The translations under genes and the position numbers were made by a program. From positions 55,576,108 through 55,640,107 of the forward strand of contig OZ024794.1 in the NCBI GenBank assembly GCA_964017045.1: DNA of 64,000 nucleotides, given 5' to 3'. The stretch comes from Omphiscola glabra. Its lineage: Eukaryota; Mollusca; Gastropoda; Lymnaeidae. Each line of letters begins with the position of its first letter. Within the stretch, counting starts at the first letter, position 1. Below, piece after piece: positions 1 to 12,058 of this stretch. Under the pieces are notes generated by a model. The model saw nothing but the letters and a program-made list of their open reading frames with translations. It ran no database searches and had not been told where the DNA came from.

Positions 1-140
1 TGTAATTTTTGGCTGGATTTCGCTGAACTTAAAATGATTTTGAAAGATGTTTAAAAAAAAGAATTTTTGATGATGTAACTCAAAAACTAAAAGAAAATAA
101 CTTATCCTCAAAAAATCAAAATATACAAATAGTTTCTTAC

Positions 141-1982
141 TCTAGTGCAGCTTGCTTTTTCATTTTTTCTTCTTGTTTTTTAAGTTTCTCATCCTCCCTT
201 TTCTTTCGTTCCTCTTCCCTTGCTTTATCTTTTTCTAGCTTTTCTTGTTTTTCCCTTTCTTTGGCTTCCTAAAGCAAAATTGAAAACAAACCTACTATTA
301 AGCCTGAATAAATGTTTAAGTAACCCATAAATAAATATAGTAATTGGATCAGAAATATTCACTCAAAAAGTAAAATAGGAATACTTTAAATGCTTATAAG
401 CACATGTAGTAACTGTAGGGAAAAACTTATTAAGTAACCATGAAAATGTTAAAATTAGCATGAAGTAAAGTGACCTTTTTCAACTTATTAATTTTATCTA
501 GCTTTGAGTTGCCTCTCCAATATTTGAAATATTAAATAAAAAGCTTTTTTTGGTATAAGTTAGGGCTAAATTGTAGATTAAGTTTGTACCCTTTTTTCCA
601 ATTTAATCTTTTCTTTTTCTGCCTTCTCTTCTTCCAGTTTTCTTTTTCTTTCTAATCTTTCCTTTTCTTTTTCTTCTTTCTGCTTCTGCTTTAAAGCGGC
701 CAGTTCAGCTTTCTTCTTTGAATCAGACTGTTTCAAACATTTATTTGACATAAATTTACATTTTTACAATAAGGTTAGTTTTTAATAAATAAAAACAGAT
801 AAGTAACTACAAATGGGACAAAATAAAAATATTAAACAATATTTCAGAGATATAGGCCTCCTAAATCTTTTTAAGCACCTGCATTAATTTTGTAAAATAC
901 TAGCAGCACTAAATTTGCTTCGGGTCCACCATGCTAAAACACAAAACTGACATCAAAATTGTAAAAAATCTTTCACTTCTTGACAAAAAAAGACCCTTGA
1001 GATATAACCCATTTGGGTAGTACCATTTATTTCAACAACTTTTTTCAACTATCGTGTTAAAGAAATTCATAACTGCATTTAGTAAAATGTTAATGAAATA
1101 CTGAAATTACCTTTCTTGCTTTTGAGTTGCTTGATGATGGTGTTTTAGGACTTCTCCGTTTGGTGTTCCCAGAACCAGAAGGGGACACTTCAGCTTCAGA
1201 ACCAGTCTGATCACAACCTTTAAGAGGTGTTGAGCACACTTGAGACGTGAATGAGCAATGGGCCAAAGATTCATTTTGATCATCTTCTGACACAAATGAA
1301 GTATTTTCTGAAACCTTGTCTATGTTATGCAAATTCTGGTCATCTGAATCCTTTTCAATTTCTTGTTCAAATTCCTCAGAAACTGAGTTAGGGCTAATTA
1401 AATCTTTTTCTTTGATAGCGTCGCTGTTTGATTTTATTTCAGGTGTTGCCTCTTCAAGAGCAGCTTTTAGAGGAGCTTTTGCTGCAACTTTATTGATCAT
1501 GACCTCGTTTTTGTCATTAGAATCATCTATTACAATACATATATTGTCTGTATTGGTTGCCTTTACAGAACTGTTAATGTCATCTTGGTGAATTTTTGAA
1601 CTTTCTCCTGCTAGTTCACTTTCTTCTACAGATAAATCTAGAACTTCATTTGTAGAAGATATTTCCTGGTGAGCATCTGCTGGCAGGATAGTGACAAATC
1701 GATCCAATAAACAGCATTTACCAGTTGTTGATTTTACTGAATCTGCTTCTGAGCTTGAGCTGACTTCATTACCATTCTCCTCACATGGCTTTTGAACAGA
1801 TAATTTTCTAATTTTTGCAGCTTTAGAATTTGGGGAGTCAAGGAAAACCAGGGGTTTACCAGCTTTTGAACATTTAGTGGCAGAATCTAAGGAATTTGAG
1901 TTTCTTCTTTTTTTCCCTTGGCCCTGTTGAATATTTTTATTCAACTCCTTAACTGGTGCAGTCTTGAAGAAAGGTAATGTTG
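141..1982 (-). CDS. CHAF1A: Chromatin assembly factor 1 large subunit (p150-like), internal exons, 3' part off window
   Basis: The large CAF-1 subunit deposits histones H3-H4 behind replication forks together with the p60 and p48 subunits and PCNA. Three minus-strand exons are visible: 1982-1111, 727-590 and 268-141, each with an AG acceptor and GT donor; the first-to-second and second-to-third junctions are phase 0. The first exon starts with a short segment containing LPFFK that resembles the N-terminal PCNA-contact region of CAF-1. It is followed by a long acidic, serine-rich stretch with two SUMO-interaction-like patches (VLDLSVEE and ICIVIDD). The next two exons are almost entirely K, E and R, a charged helix like the family's KER domain (EEKEKERLERKRK, then EREKQEKLEKDK). 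The ED and C-terminal domains should lie left of the window. The initiator exon was not found to the right of 1982. Identity rests on domain order and composition, so another KER-like coiled-coil protein is possible. Confidence 0.75.
269..589 (-). other. Intron of the CHAF1A-like gene
   Basis: AT-rich sequence between the two KER-type exons, with a GT donor at 589-588 and an AG acceptor at 270-269 on the minus strand. No coding or RNA signal is seen inside. Confidence 0.65.
728..1110 (-). other. Intron of the CHAF1A-like gene
   Basis: Lies between the acidic exon (ending at 1111) and the first KER-type exon (starting at 727). The donor reads GTAATT and the acceptor reads AACAG on the minus strand. 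No further feature is seen. Confidence 0.65.
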
Positions 1983-2639
1983 CTATGGAAAATTAAAATT
2001 CAGTATATATATTTAGTTATTCTTCGCATTATTTTTAAGGCATACGATTTTTAAAAAGAAAATTGGGATCGACAAATCATTACACTGAAAAACACTATGC
2101 TGTGAAGATGACACGTTATGACATATATACAAAAAATCAGTTGCCTTGAATGTTGGTAAAATAGATCAGGAAGTCAGAGGTAATTTGTGGTCCTTTGTAA
2201 AATATTCATACAGTCATTAATCCAGAGGAGATGTTAGAAATAGCTAGATTTGAAAGAAGAAAAACATTAGAATCTGATAAGACCAAAAAAAAATTGGAAG
2301 AAATGGGAAATAATAAACACAGGAAATCAGCTAGATGGCTTAGAGAGCAGCAAGGGTCATAGGGTAATAACTTGGAATTCTAAAGGCTTAGACTTAGTCG
2401 AGTTTTTAAGCAGTGATTTCCAATGGAGGCACCCTAAACAAAATATTGTATCTTTTAAGCAACTCCATGTTTACATTATAACAAGCATAATGAAGAATTT
2501 CTAAGAAAAGAAGATAGCGCCGCTATCTGAGATGGAAATTGAACCATCTTTTTAAGTTCATGTTCGGTTAGGGTTATCAGCAGGGTTCGATTTGGTCATC
2601 AGCGGAGTTCAAGTTTTGTGTATTTGGTTCTATTCCCAT

Positions 2640-2915
2640 ATCTACACCATATACATTAATTTCATAGATCTGAATAAGGCATTTAACTTGGTGGACTGGG
2701 GATGAGGGACTTCTTGGGCTATGACAGAACAGTGGCCGTCTTCCTCTACAACTATCATGTCTTTTCATGAAGACATACACATTACATCTTACATCAGAGA
2801 CCTTGCCAATCAGCAGCAGAGGGAAGCAAGGCTGCATCCTTGCATCAACACTTTGCTATTTTCTACTCCATATCCTTCCAGTATGCTTTCCTGACAAAAC
2901 TATGTTACAAAGTTT
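2640..2915 (+). pseudogene. Non-LTR reverse-transcriptase relic
   Basis: The plus strand encodes, across several frames and stops, INFIDLNKAFNLVDW, which resembles the RT core block in which a conserved D-x-x-K-A-F-D precedes the palm. About 180 bp further on, QQQREARLHPCINTLLF resembles a decayed KQGCVLAPTLF block. The order and spacing match a non-LTR RT, but frameshifts and stops make it non-functional. It lies upstream of the CHAF1A-like exons, on the opposite strand. The clade cannot be assigned from this fragment. Confidence 0.55.
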
Positions 2916-2919
2916 TAGT

Positions 2920-5900
2920 ATAATTTTTTAATTTCTCTTTGCTGACAAGCGTTACTTACCATTAATATGGTTTTGAAAATTTAATCTGTTTTAAAATTTG
3001 GCGCTTAGAATGAAAAATACTTAACAAAGGACTGAAAGCCAGCATACTAAGAAAAACCATACCAAAGCTAGTGATAATATTCAATTTATTTATACTATAA
3101 AATTTCTATTAAAAATACAAATACAAAAACCAAAAACTATACCCACTTTCAGCAAAGCAAGTGAAAAGGTACAATCCTCGAAAAATACAAATATTAATTT
3201 ACAGACACACATAAAGAGTAAAATCTTGCAATTATATAACATCTCGTATATGATAGGAAATATGGCAAAAATCTCTCCCGGCTAAGAAAGCTGCCGGCCT
3301 ATATATAGGGACTAAACCAGAACCCTCTGGTAAAAGAAATTCTAGAAATTGATAGTATTCTTTAGAAAAAAAATAGAACTTATTTTCCCAATCAAGAAAG
3401 GGACGGGTAAAAAGGAGTGGCACAGCACATTTACTCAGTGACATCAATATCAAAACAAAGGGCAGACAAGTGGTGGTGGCCACAATGCTAAAATTAGGCC
3501 TACACAAATGGCAAACAACAAGATGACGATGCAGCGCAAATTTCACACATGGAAATGTTGCCTCTCTCCATTTCGGGAAATAGGAACTGACCATCAGCAA
3601 AAAGAAGACTATTAGACCTAAGAAGCAGACTCCCCTTCTAACATCTTCATTGAGTGGTACAACATAGGTATTGTTTAGAACTTCATTTACCTTGGGTCCC
3701 CCATATCTTCTTTACTATCTCTATTGCAGGAGCATCTAAGGCTTAATCAGAGTCTCTGGAAGAACTCTAGCCCCAAAGAGAGGACCCAAAGGCATTTTGC
3801 TCAGTCAACTCTTGTTCAGCAGTCAGACATTAAAAACCACACAAGAAAAAAAATCAACAGCTTCTGTTAGTGCTACTGCCCAGCCATTAGCAGGATAAAG
3901 AGCCCAGCTCTGAGATGCTGGAAACTGCAAAAATGCATTATCTGAGCAAAAGATGCCTTTGTCAGCTCGGACATGTCAAAATGAAGTACCCATGCTACAA
4001 TTGCAAAGACTTTCAGTACAGCAAACTGGCATAGGGCCAGGACCCACTTGACCGACACATTTTCATTACAAGAATGTTATGAAGGCTGCCAGCATCGATA
4101 ACAATGACTGGCATAGAGAATAGAGGATACAAGTTGTGTAAATTGGAAGCAAGAAGACATGCAGTCAGATAATGAGCAATCTGGGACATAATCATTAGAA
4201 ACTTGATGAATCTAGAAATTTTTTTATATGGAGGTTCTACCAATCGGTCTAACAGTAAAATTGCAAAATGTCTTATTAAATGTAATATCAAAACTTTCTC
4301 AGTTATTCTTAAATTGCGGTTGTAAAACCATAACACTGAAAATGTTTACTCCAATTATAAGGCCTTTTCAGAGATTTAAATTATATTAGAAAATGTGTCT
4401 TGATGGCCACTTGACTCACTTGTGTGGCTAAAAAAAAAAGACTATTGCCCACCACAGCATAAGAGCGGCGCTGGAGTGACTAGAACTGATAAGTGATAAA
4501 TTTAAATAGCAACCTGTCCAGAGTTGAAAATAAATGAGAGGCTGTCTAAAAAGAGGTTTTCTGAAAAATAGATGACTGCTACTTAAAAAGAAATGTTTTG
4601 TCACTTAGCCAGGGGTTCTCTGCAATGAGGTGCATACCTGGGTAAAATCTAATTCAATTATATCCTCTATGTTGAAACATAAAAATAGTATATCTATTTA
4701 ATTAATTATGTGCAAATTATTGAACTAACGTATTTAGGGACCATCCATAAATGATGTCTCACTATTTTGGATCATTTTTATACCTTCCCTCCCCTTTTCA
4801 TCTTCAGAAATCATTAAAAAATAATTCAACCTTTTCAAAAATGTGTAATGGTCAAAAAGATGTAATCTATTTTTTCTTAGTACGGTACATTAGATAGTCA
4901 AATTGTTTTTACTCCCAAACTGCTAATGCCATGGGAAGGGACACCAAAAATAAATCACATAAATGGCTAAAATAAGTGCAAAAATGTATGAATATTTTTA
5001 ATCATCTGGTAATCTATTCCAGACTTGTAGACTAGGACCTCAGCGACCTCCCTATTAGAAACAAAAAAGGGCTTACCCATTTATTACTTTGATATTGAAA
5101 ATTTAATTTAAGGGTTCAAAATAAGTCATAAGTATAAGGACACAGACTCAGAAGCTGAATTATAGTGTACCATACGAAGCTCTTAATACAAGTCCAGATT
5201 CCTAGCTATTCTAAAACAATCCCCTCTCCCCATTTTTTTCCACTTCTAAATTTTGAATAATAAATAATATAAATAGTCTTATTTAGTAGCTCTTGTATGT
5301 GACTGGGGGTGGCGGAGGCTGACAGGTTTGGGGGAATTGATAGCCCATGGGACTTCCTTAAGTCAAAGGAGAGCTGAAAAAAAGAATAGGATTTTTTTTG
5401 TAATCATAGGTGTAGCTATAGGGCATACTATTTTAATTGCTAGTATTCTTGGAGATTGAGTGTAGAACAATGAATGATGATAAAAACAGATTGGCTGCTT
5501 CTAATAAATGAATGAATTTGGAAAAAGAAATGGCCTAGGCCTTGAGAATTAAGCAGGCAGAAAAAGTTGGTTAAACTGGTAGCAAGACAGTAACTGGGCT
5601 TTTCCACTTCACTTTTATTAGCTTTTTTAGCCAACTGAGACTTCTTACCCCTACCTGGTTGGCACCATACTGCCTATATAAAGGATAGGGCCTATAAATA
5701 AGCCTCAATTAGTATTATATGGCCAGTATGCCTATTTAGTACAGTATAGGCCGAATCATAGTTCAGGTTTTGGTAAATTTTGGGTTAGCTGTAAGTGTTT
5801 TGCCAAGAGTTGTCGCCCCCCCCCCCCCCCTTTTCCAAGTGCAGTGACCTCTCTTTGAGGAATACCAACACTGGAGTGAATAGACCAATCGTTGCACCTG

Positions 5901-6400
5901 AACAAAGTGCATGATTCATGATAACTTTCCCATTCTTCACGTGAGCATTTCTCGCATCATTAACTAAAGCTATTAATATGAAGTAGGCGTAGGCCTATTG
6001 TATATTGAAATGAAATTTTCAATTCATTTTTATTAAAATTCAACTAGACTAGTGCCTGGCTTAATCCTATAATAAACACAACGGCTGTTACACCCATTTT
6101 GCAAGGTTGAGAAATATATACGTTACAAGTAACAAATAATGATACTTATTTCTTAAATTCCCAAAACCTTTCAGAGAGACCCCCCCCCCCCCCCACCCAC
6201 TTTCATTAACTTTCAAAACAAAAGTAGAATACAGATCTATAGACAAAAGTTTATCCTTCCATGACCTATGCCTATTTTATACTGTGCAACACATCGATGG
6301 CCTGATGGCCTTTCCGCTAACCCCCATTTTTTTTTATAATTATAGTGGGCCTTCTATTACTATATGTTCTAATTCGGTAAATTCGTATAGATCGTACTGC
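2920..6400. other. Gene-poor AT-rich sequence
   Basis: Open stretches on the minus strand at 3232-3600 and 4013-4336 have no recognisable domain, convincing start or splice context. One arm resembling a TIR motif (GACCATCCATAAATGA) is at 4740-4755. Poly-C runs occur near 5817 and 6181. TAGGCCTA-type words are frequent. No gene can be supported. Confidence 0.5.
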
Positions 6401-6403
6401 GTT

Positions 6404-6790
6404 TTTTTAACATGGCCGCCAACTTGACGTAAAATTAAGAATAAAATGTTTAAAAATAATGAAAAAACTTCCTAAATGTATCCCTCACCCTAACCTGAAC
6501 CCTAAATCTATCCCTAAACCTAACCTAATGAAATGAGGTACCACATATAAATATGAATTAGCCTCTAATTCTAAAAAATTATGGGTAAATTTTTAGAAAG
6601 ATACACGCGATTTTTACCATGGCCGCCATCTTGGTCGTTGTTTTTGATATAATGACGAATAAAAAGTTTTTAAAAATGAAAAAATGATCTAAATCTATCC
6701 CTCACCCTAACCTGAACCCTAAATTCCTCCCTAACCCGGTTTTGACCCTCTCCCTAACAGGGTTTTGACCCTCTCCCAACAGGGTTTTGA
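6404..6790. repeat. Two imperfect direct repeats with telomere-like CCCTAACC words
   Basis: Two diverged copies, roughly 6404-6530 and 6610-6730, each contain CATGGCCGCCA, a poly-A/T spacer and CCCTCACCCTAACCTGAACC. They are followed by a short array of GGTTTTGACCCTCTCCC-type units (6735-6795). The related words GGTCAAAACCCT and CAAGATGGCGGC recur inverted near 10730-10910, so both sites probably derive from the same repeat family. Confidence 0.55.
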
Positions 6791-7925
6791 CATCGCAAAT
6801 GACGTCACGGGTACGCTCGTCAAAATCAGCCAAATTATGAATATATATAATATAATCAGATTCTTATTTATTGTGTCAATCCTAAAATTATTGGAAATGA
6901 ACTAGGGTGAGAATGAAGCCTTACTTATTTACTAATACTTGACTTAGATTTGTTTATATTCTTGCATAATAATAAAGTATAAAGTCATATTGTCACAAAG
7001 CTGCATAATTTTTTTATCTGCAAAGAAAATGCAGGAAAAATAGTAAACACAACTCGACTTAAAAAGAGTAAGTTAATTTAAAAGCCAAAGCCCATCTGAT
7101 GGTTTGAATTTGCAGTTTATTTAGGCCAGCACATTAGTGTCAGAAGAGAATGGTGCCCTACTTTTGTTTTTGTTGTATCCAGACGCAATAGTCAAAACAC
7201 AAAGACAGGACATCTTCGTCTTCATGTTTTTTTTAGTTTGCCAGACCTAGTGACTAGCCTAAGCCTGGCTTAATTCCACAATAAACACAACGGCTGTTAC
7301 ACCCAATTACCTTGCTTCAGTTTCTTAACAGGGGGTTGGTTCTCAATAAATTTTTCCATTTTGCAAGGTCGAGAAATAGATATGTTATTTTGCGACTGCA
7401 AAAATATATTAATATGCAGTATTCTTCATAGTTGGCGCCAACAAAAAACACTTCTTGTGTAGTAAATTCCCACAATTTTTTCTTTCAGCCTATGTCGGCC
7501 AAAATGTGAAATGAGGACAATGGTTAGTTTTTTAGCAGCTAAATCTGGACAACATATTGCAATTTAGGGCAGATTATTATTTAACACGATTCATACTTTC
7601 TAATACTCATAAACAAGTGGTAAAATAAATATAATTTGTGTTAATTAAGACAGAAAACAGATAAAGATAATGACTCATAAATCATGGATGCATACCAAAG
7701 AGCTGGTTTTTGCTGGGGGATCGCCATATGTTTGATGAGACGGGGGCATAGCCCGCCGCTGCAATTCTTTAATTACTTTTAAAGTACTTTTTATAATAAT
7801 CATTTACATGTTTAATTATAAATTAGTGTCTAAAATGGGAAGGAAACTGAGTTTTATATTATTAGAAATAAGTGATATGAAATAGAAAACTAGTTTGCCG
7901 TAAAAAAAAACTTGTCAATGTGCAA

Positions 7926-7939
7926 TATATATATATATA

Positions 7940-7977
<38 letters not shown>
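7926..7977. repeat. (AT)n microsatellite
   Basis: Alternating AT over about 50 bp, interrupted once by TTTTAT. Confidence 0.9.
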
Positions 7978-7981
<4 letters not shown>

Positions 7982-8216
7982 ATACTGTATATATAATTGT
8001 CCTATTAAGATTAAGAAAACTATATACATGTCACAACATTTGCGATTTTCTTTTCCTTTGCTCACTTTTTTATGATATCCTTTATAAATATAGCCCAAGT
8101 GCATTTTGGTGATTTTAATGCAGTAATTGGAGTATTTATTTATTAAACTTTTAATACATAAATAGTATTGATATATAGGTAATAATAGGGAAAAAAAATT
8201 AAAGTATAATAAATAG

Positions 8217-8955
8217 CAGGGCCGTAACAACGGTGGGACAAACGAGGCACGGGGCAACAATGCGAAAAATAAGGGTGCCAATTTGATTTTTAATATATAT
8301 TTAATTAAATTTCTTTTAAAACTATTACAAAGAGTGGCATTATTTATTGGTTCTTTTCATATCACAGGTGAAAATAACATGACTTTAAATCAATCACCAT
8401 AAACATTTTTTATGTCATTGTTGTAGATGATAGCAGAGCCAGATTTAAGTAGAAGAAAAAGTAGCAAATATCCTCATAATTTTTGTCATTTTCTAAACAG
8501 AATACAGACGTTAAAACATTGATCTTGATAATTGACTTTTCGTTGGAGTATTGTTTTCTAAATGTAGAAATCACTTATGGCATTTATTGGTCACTAATGG
8601 TAACCAAATGTGGTGGAGAAAGATCGTTTTCAAAACTGAAACTTAATTTTAAAAATGAATCAAATAGCACCATGGCCATGGGTCAAAAGAGATTGAACAA
8701 TTTCACAGCAATTAGCATTTGCATAAATATTTGCATGAAATGTATACAAGCTATATTATCAATAACTTTGCTCATGGTAAGAGCAGAATAACTAATATTT
8801 CAACAATACAGATGATTGTGATTTTACTTTTGATAATAATAATTACTACGCAAATTTAAAAAAGTATGTTTTCAAATATATTTGAGCTGTTTCATTTCCT
8901 TTTTACAAAATAACATAATATGCTAAAGATCACACACTAGCTTAATCCGGTCCTG
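8217..8955 (+). mobile_element. Degenerate hAT element with transposase C-terminal domain
   Basis: Between a left end reading CAGGGCCGTAAC and a right end reading CCGGTCCTG, the plus-strand frame at about 8590-8750 encodes LMVTKCGGERSFSKLKL followed by STMAMGQKRLNNFTAISI. This matches the hAT transposase C-terminal dimerisation region, whose hallmark is an ERSFSKLKL-like block followed by a RLN...L.I helix. Upstream transposase, including the DDE core, is absent or unreadable and no ATG opens this frame, so it is a relic. An 8-bp target duplication was not convincing at these ends. The CAGGGCCG terminus is shared with the MITE at 38407-38600, so this may be a decayed relative of the element that moved it. 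Confidence 0.6.
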
Positions 8956-8959
8956 GATA

Positions 8960-10490
8960 ATAATATTTATAACGAACTGTTACAACTTCACTAATATTGA
9001 GTAGGCCTATTTGATTTTTCTCTTTCCCATATTATTTATTTCATCTGGAGAAATCAAAAGCAGGTCCGTGGGAGGGGGATTTTATACCATAATGCAATGA
9101 TGTATTTTGGATCATACCGGCACTGAATTTAGTTTCTTAATTCTAAACTTAATTGTAGAGCAACACAAGGGATAGAAGACGTGCTATTGCTTGGGCTAAT
9201 GTGCCGTGAACAATGAGCCAGAAAAATATTCACCTTGCTAGCTCCGATTCAATGCCAATTGGTTTTTTTTTTTGTTTTGTTTTTTTCATAGAAAAAAACA
9301 ACAAAACCTTCAAAACAAAAACTAGGTTTTCCATAATATTTCGCGACCCGGTATTTTTGCCTTCGTTGGATAGTACCGGTTTGCCACCTGGAATTTGGGA
9401 AACGCTGTTATACTGGTATACTTTATCGCGTAAGCCGAGGTGTACCGAGAGTGTGGCAAGAAATAGCACACACATGCCATAGGCAACTCTTGCACAAAAA
9501 AAGTGGGAGGGGGAGGGAGGGGGCAAAATTAGTGATTCGGACAAAGAATTTCCATACTTTAAATATAAAAAATCGTTTCTACTTTTACGTTTTTAGTTTT
9601 TGCCGTGGACGCCGTAATGACTATGTCCTCGGTACAAGTTTGCGCGAAGTACATTTTAAAAAAAAACATTAACTTTGATTATTGATAGCTTTTTTTCAAA
9701 TATTGATTAAGATATATTTTTAAACTTTAAACTTGAATGTCTAAAAAAATAATGTAAGAAGTAAATAACTCTGAAATATCTTATTTAAAATTTAAGTGTT
9801 TCAACATAATATCAATTCATAATAAGACTAACCTCTCAAAAGAAATAAAATCTGGAGGACTTAGACATGCCAGATTATATATTTGTAAACCGCAATTGTT
9901 CATTCAGTTTGGACTACTATCTGGCATCGTTAATTTACTGACAACAAAATATGGCGTATTACACGTGTGTGTACATAAACTGAATTTTGTTAATTATCAC
10001 ACCAGAGAATGGTAAGTATTTTCTTGGGCATAGCTAATAAATTATATTTTTACTATGATAAGTTAGAAATTTAAAAAAATTGAAATAATGTCCAGAAGTT
10101 TACTTGAACTAAACTGTAGGCTAGCTACTACTATTTTAGTAACTAGCCTTTACTAGCTGAGATTCGAGGCCGAGGTGTGAGGTCGGTTTATCTTTAAATC
10201 TTTACATTGACATTACTTGTCATTAGGCTGATTAGGCTACATCATTTCACATTTTTTTAATAATCTTTCCCTACATTTTAGTGACAATTCTGTCAATATC
10301 CACAACTTAAAACTTCTAATTATGGATTATTAAGTATTAAGCTGTCACCCAAGATGGCAACCATGGGGAAAAAAATATGTTGCAATCTCTTAGCTTCCAT
10401 AGTCCATAGGTATTTTTTTTACTTATGAATGGACTGCACCTCCACATTTTGTGACCCCATTTACCTCAGTTGGTTATAATATTGGGTGAT
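8960..10490. other. No gene recognised
   Basis: AT-rich intergenic sequence with poly-T, poly-A and G-rich runs. Open stretches at 9213-9672 on both strands overlap homopolymers and show no domain. Confidence 0.5.
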
Positions 10491-10499
10491 TAACCCTCT

Positions 10500-10860
10500 T
10501 GGGACGGAAGGGCCGTTCTATCGTCCCAAAGTGGAGTAACGGTCCCAAGGTGGAGTAACAACGGTCCCAAGGTGGAGTAACGAAAAAGACAAAAGTCCAT
10601 ACCATGGGCGTGATAAATAGAGTCTTGTGATTGGCTACCTGGTCTTTGTACACGCGAATCAGATTTAGGCTAATGCTGAGAGATTTCACCATGACGTCCA
10701 ATAGGATCAAAACCATGTTTCCAATAGAGTCAAAACCCTGGTTCCAATAGGGTCAAAACCCTGGTTCCAATAGGGTCAAAACCCTGGTTCCAATAGGGTC
10801 AAAACCCTGGTTCCAATAGGGTCAAAACCCAGGTTAGTGATAAGTTTTGGTTTCAGGTTA
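10500..10860. repeat. Two adjacent minisatellites
   Basis: First, about three copies of GGTCCCAAGGTGGAGTAAC (10503-10585). Second, about five copies of a 23-bp unit built on GGTTCCAATAGGGTCAAAAC (10705-10832). The second array ends in a GGTTAGGTTTAGGGATAAAT segment and CAAGATGGCGGC, resembling the inverted complement of the repeat at 6404-6790. Confidence 0.75.
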
Positions 10861-11064
10861 GGTTTAGGGATAAATTTAGGACATAAATTTGCGGCAACCA
10901 AGATGGCGGCACGCGGTGATATCTCTCAGCATTTACCCAGATTTATTCTTACATATTCCTGCACATCCCGGCATTGTAATGGCGGCCTTCGTTGAAGGTG
11001 AACTAGTTTTATTTGTGTGCAGGAATTTTTTTGTGAGTGGCAAGTAATATCGTAAAATTTCAGA

Positions 11065-11275
11065 ATGTCTGACAGTGACACTGATCAAAATATCATTAGT
11101 GATTTTGATATTATAGCAGTGAATCGGACACTGAAACTGATGAAAACAACCAGGACCAGGGAATTAATGAAGATTTTCAAAATGAGGATAGTGCTAATGT
11201 TGTGAACTCTTGGTTTAGTATTAGTCTAAGTATTAGGGGTCCCCAACTGGACAGAGATGACCCCTTTGAATTTTA
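11065..11275 (+). pseudogene. Acidic N-terminus of a possible piggyBac-like transposase, frameshifted
   Basis: An ATG opens MSDSDTDQNIISDFD, and after a one-base frame slip the neighbouring frame continues YSSESDTETDENN and then DFQNEDSANVVNSWFS before a stop. Acidic SDSDTD-rich starts are common in piggyBac-type transposases, and TTAA-rich flanks are present. The DDE core is missing, so the family is a guess from composition only. Confidence 0.3.
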
Positions 11276-12058
11276 GACAACATAGGTCCTATAAATAAGG
11301 CATAAGCACCCCATTTGAGTACTTTATATGCTATTTTTTAAATAAAATATCACTCAAATGTTTATGAGAGAGATCAATGGTACTTAGTAAAAATTTCAAT
11401 TAATTTTTTAAAATTACAGTTATTTAGAGCAAATTTCAAATTAAAAAATGAAACCAGAATCACCTTTTTAGCTTTAGTACTTTTGGGGCTACGAATTTTT
11501 AAAGTTCTTTTGGTATTTTTTACTATGGACGAAACCTCCACTCACATCTTGTGACCTGATTCCACTGATCACGTCATGCGCAATGACTATAAATATAAAG
11601 TTTAAATAAGGCAACGCATCCCCTTATTACTAAAATTCTGTTTAGGGTCGACTTATTTTAATCTTTCAACTTTGGCACATGAATAATTAATTAAAGCTCT
11701 CCCTGACCAATGGTTTAATAGTTTTTGCACACAGCAAACTCTTATGAATTGAAATAGTATTACGGTATAGCCATTATGCAAATGCAAGTGGCTGTGTGAA
11801 TGGCTGCCCAAAACGTTTTGCACACGGAAAATTGTGATCATTTATAATGTGGACTCTACCGGGTTTTTAAACCTCAAATTAGGATATTCTTGTTTAAATG
11901 ACTATTAAGTTCACTCGAAACTATAAGTTATCCAAATATTTTGATGTAAATAGTGATAATAATTGAATATTTGTAGAGTATCAGCATCTTCCGCCATTTA
12001 AAAGGGGGCGTGGTCACACCCTAGCGAATTTGGGTAGTGCAACCTACATATTATACTG

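Noticed and set aside
3232..4336. Minus-strand ORFs of 107-122 codons
   Set aside because: No domain, no splice partners and low-complexity composition; not supportable as a gene.
6475..6730. Telomere or subtelomere
   Set aside because: CCCTAACC words are few, irregular and part of two dispersed repeats rather than a continuous array.
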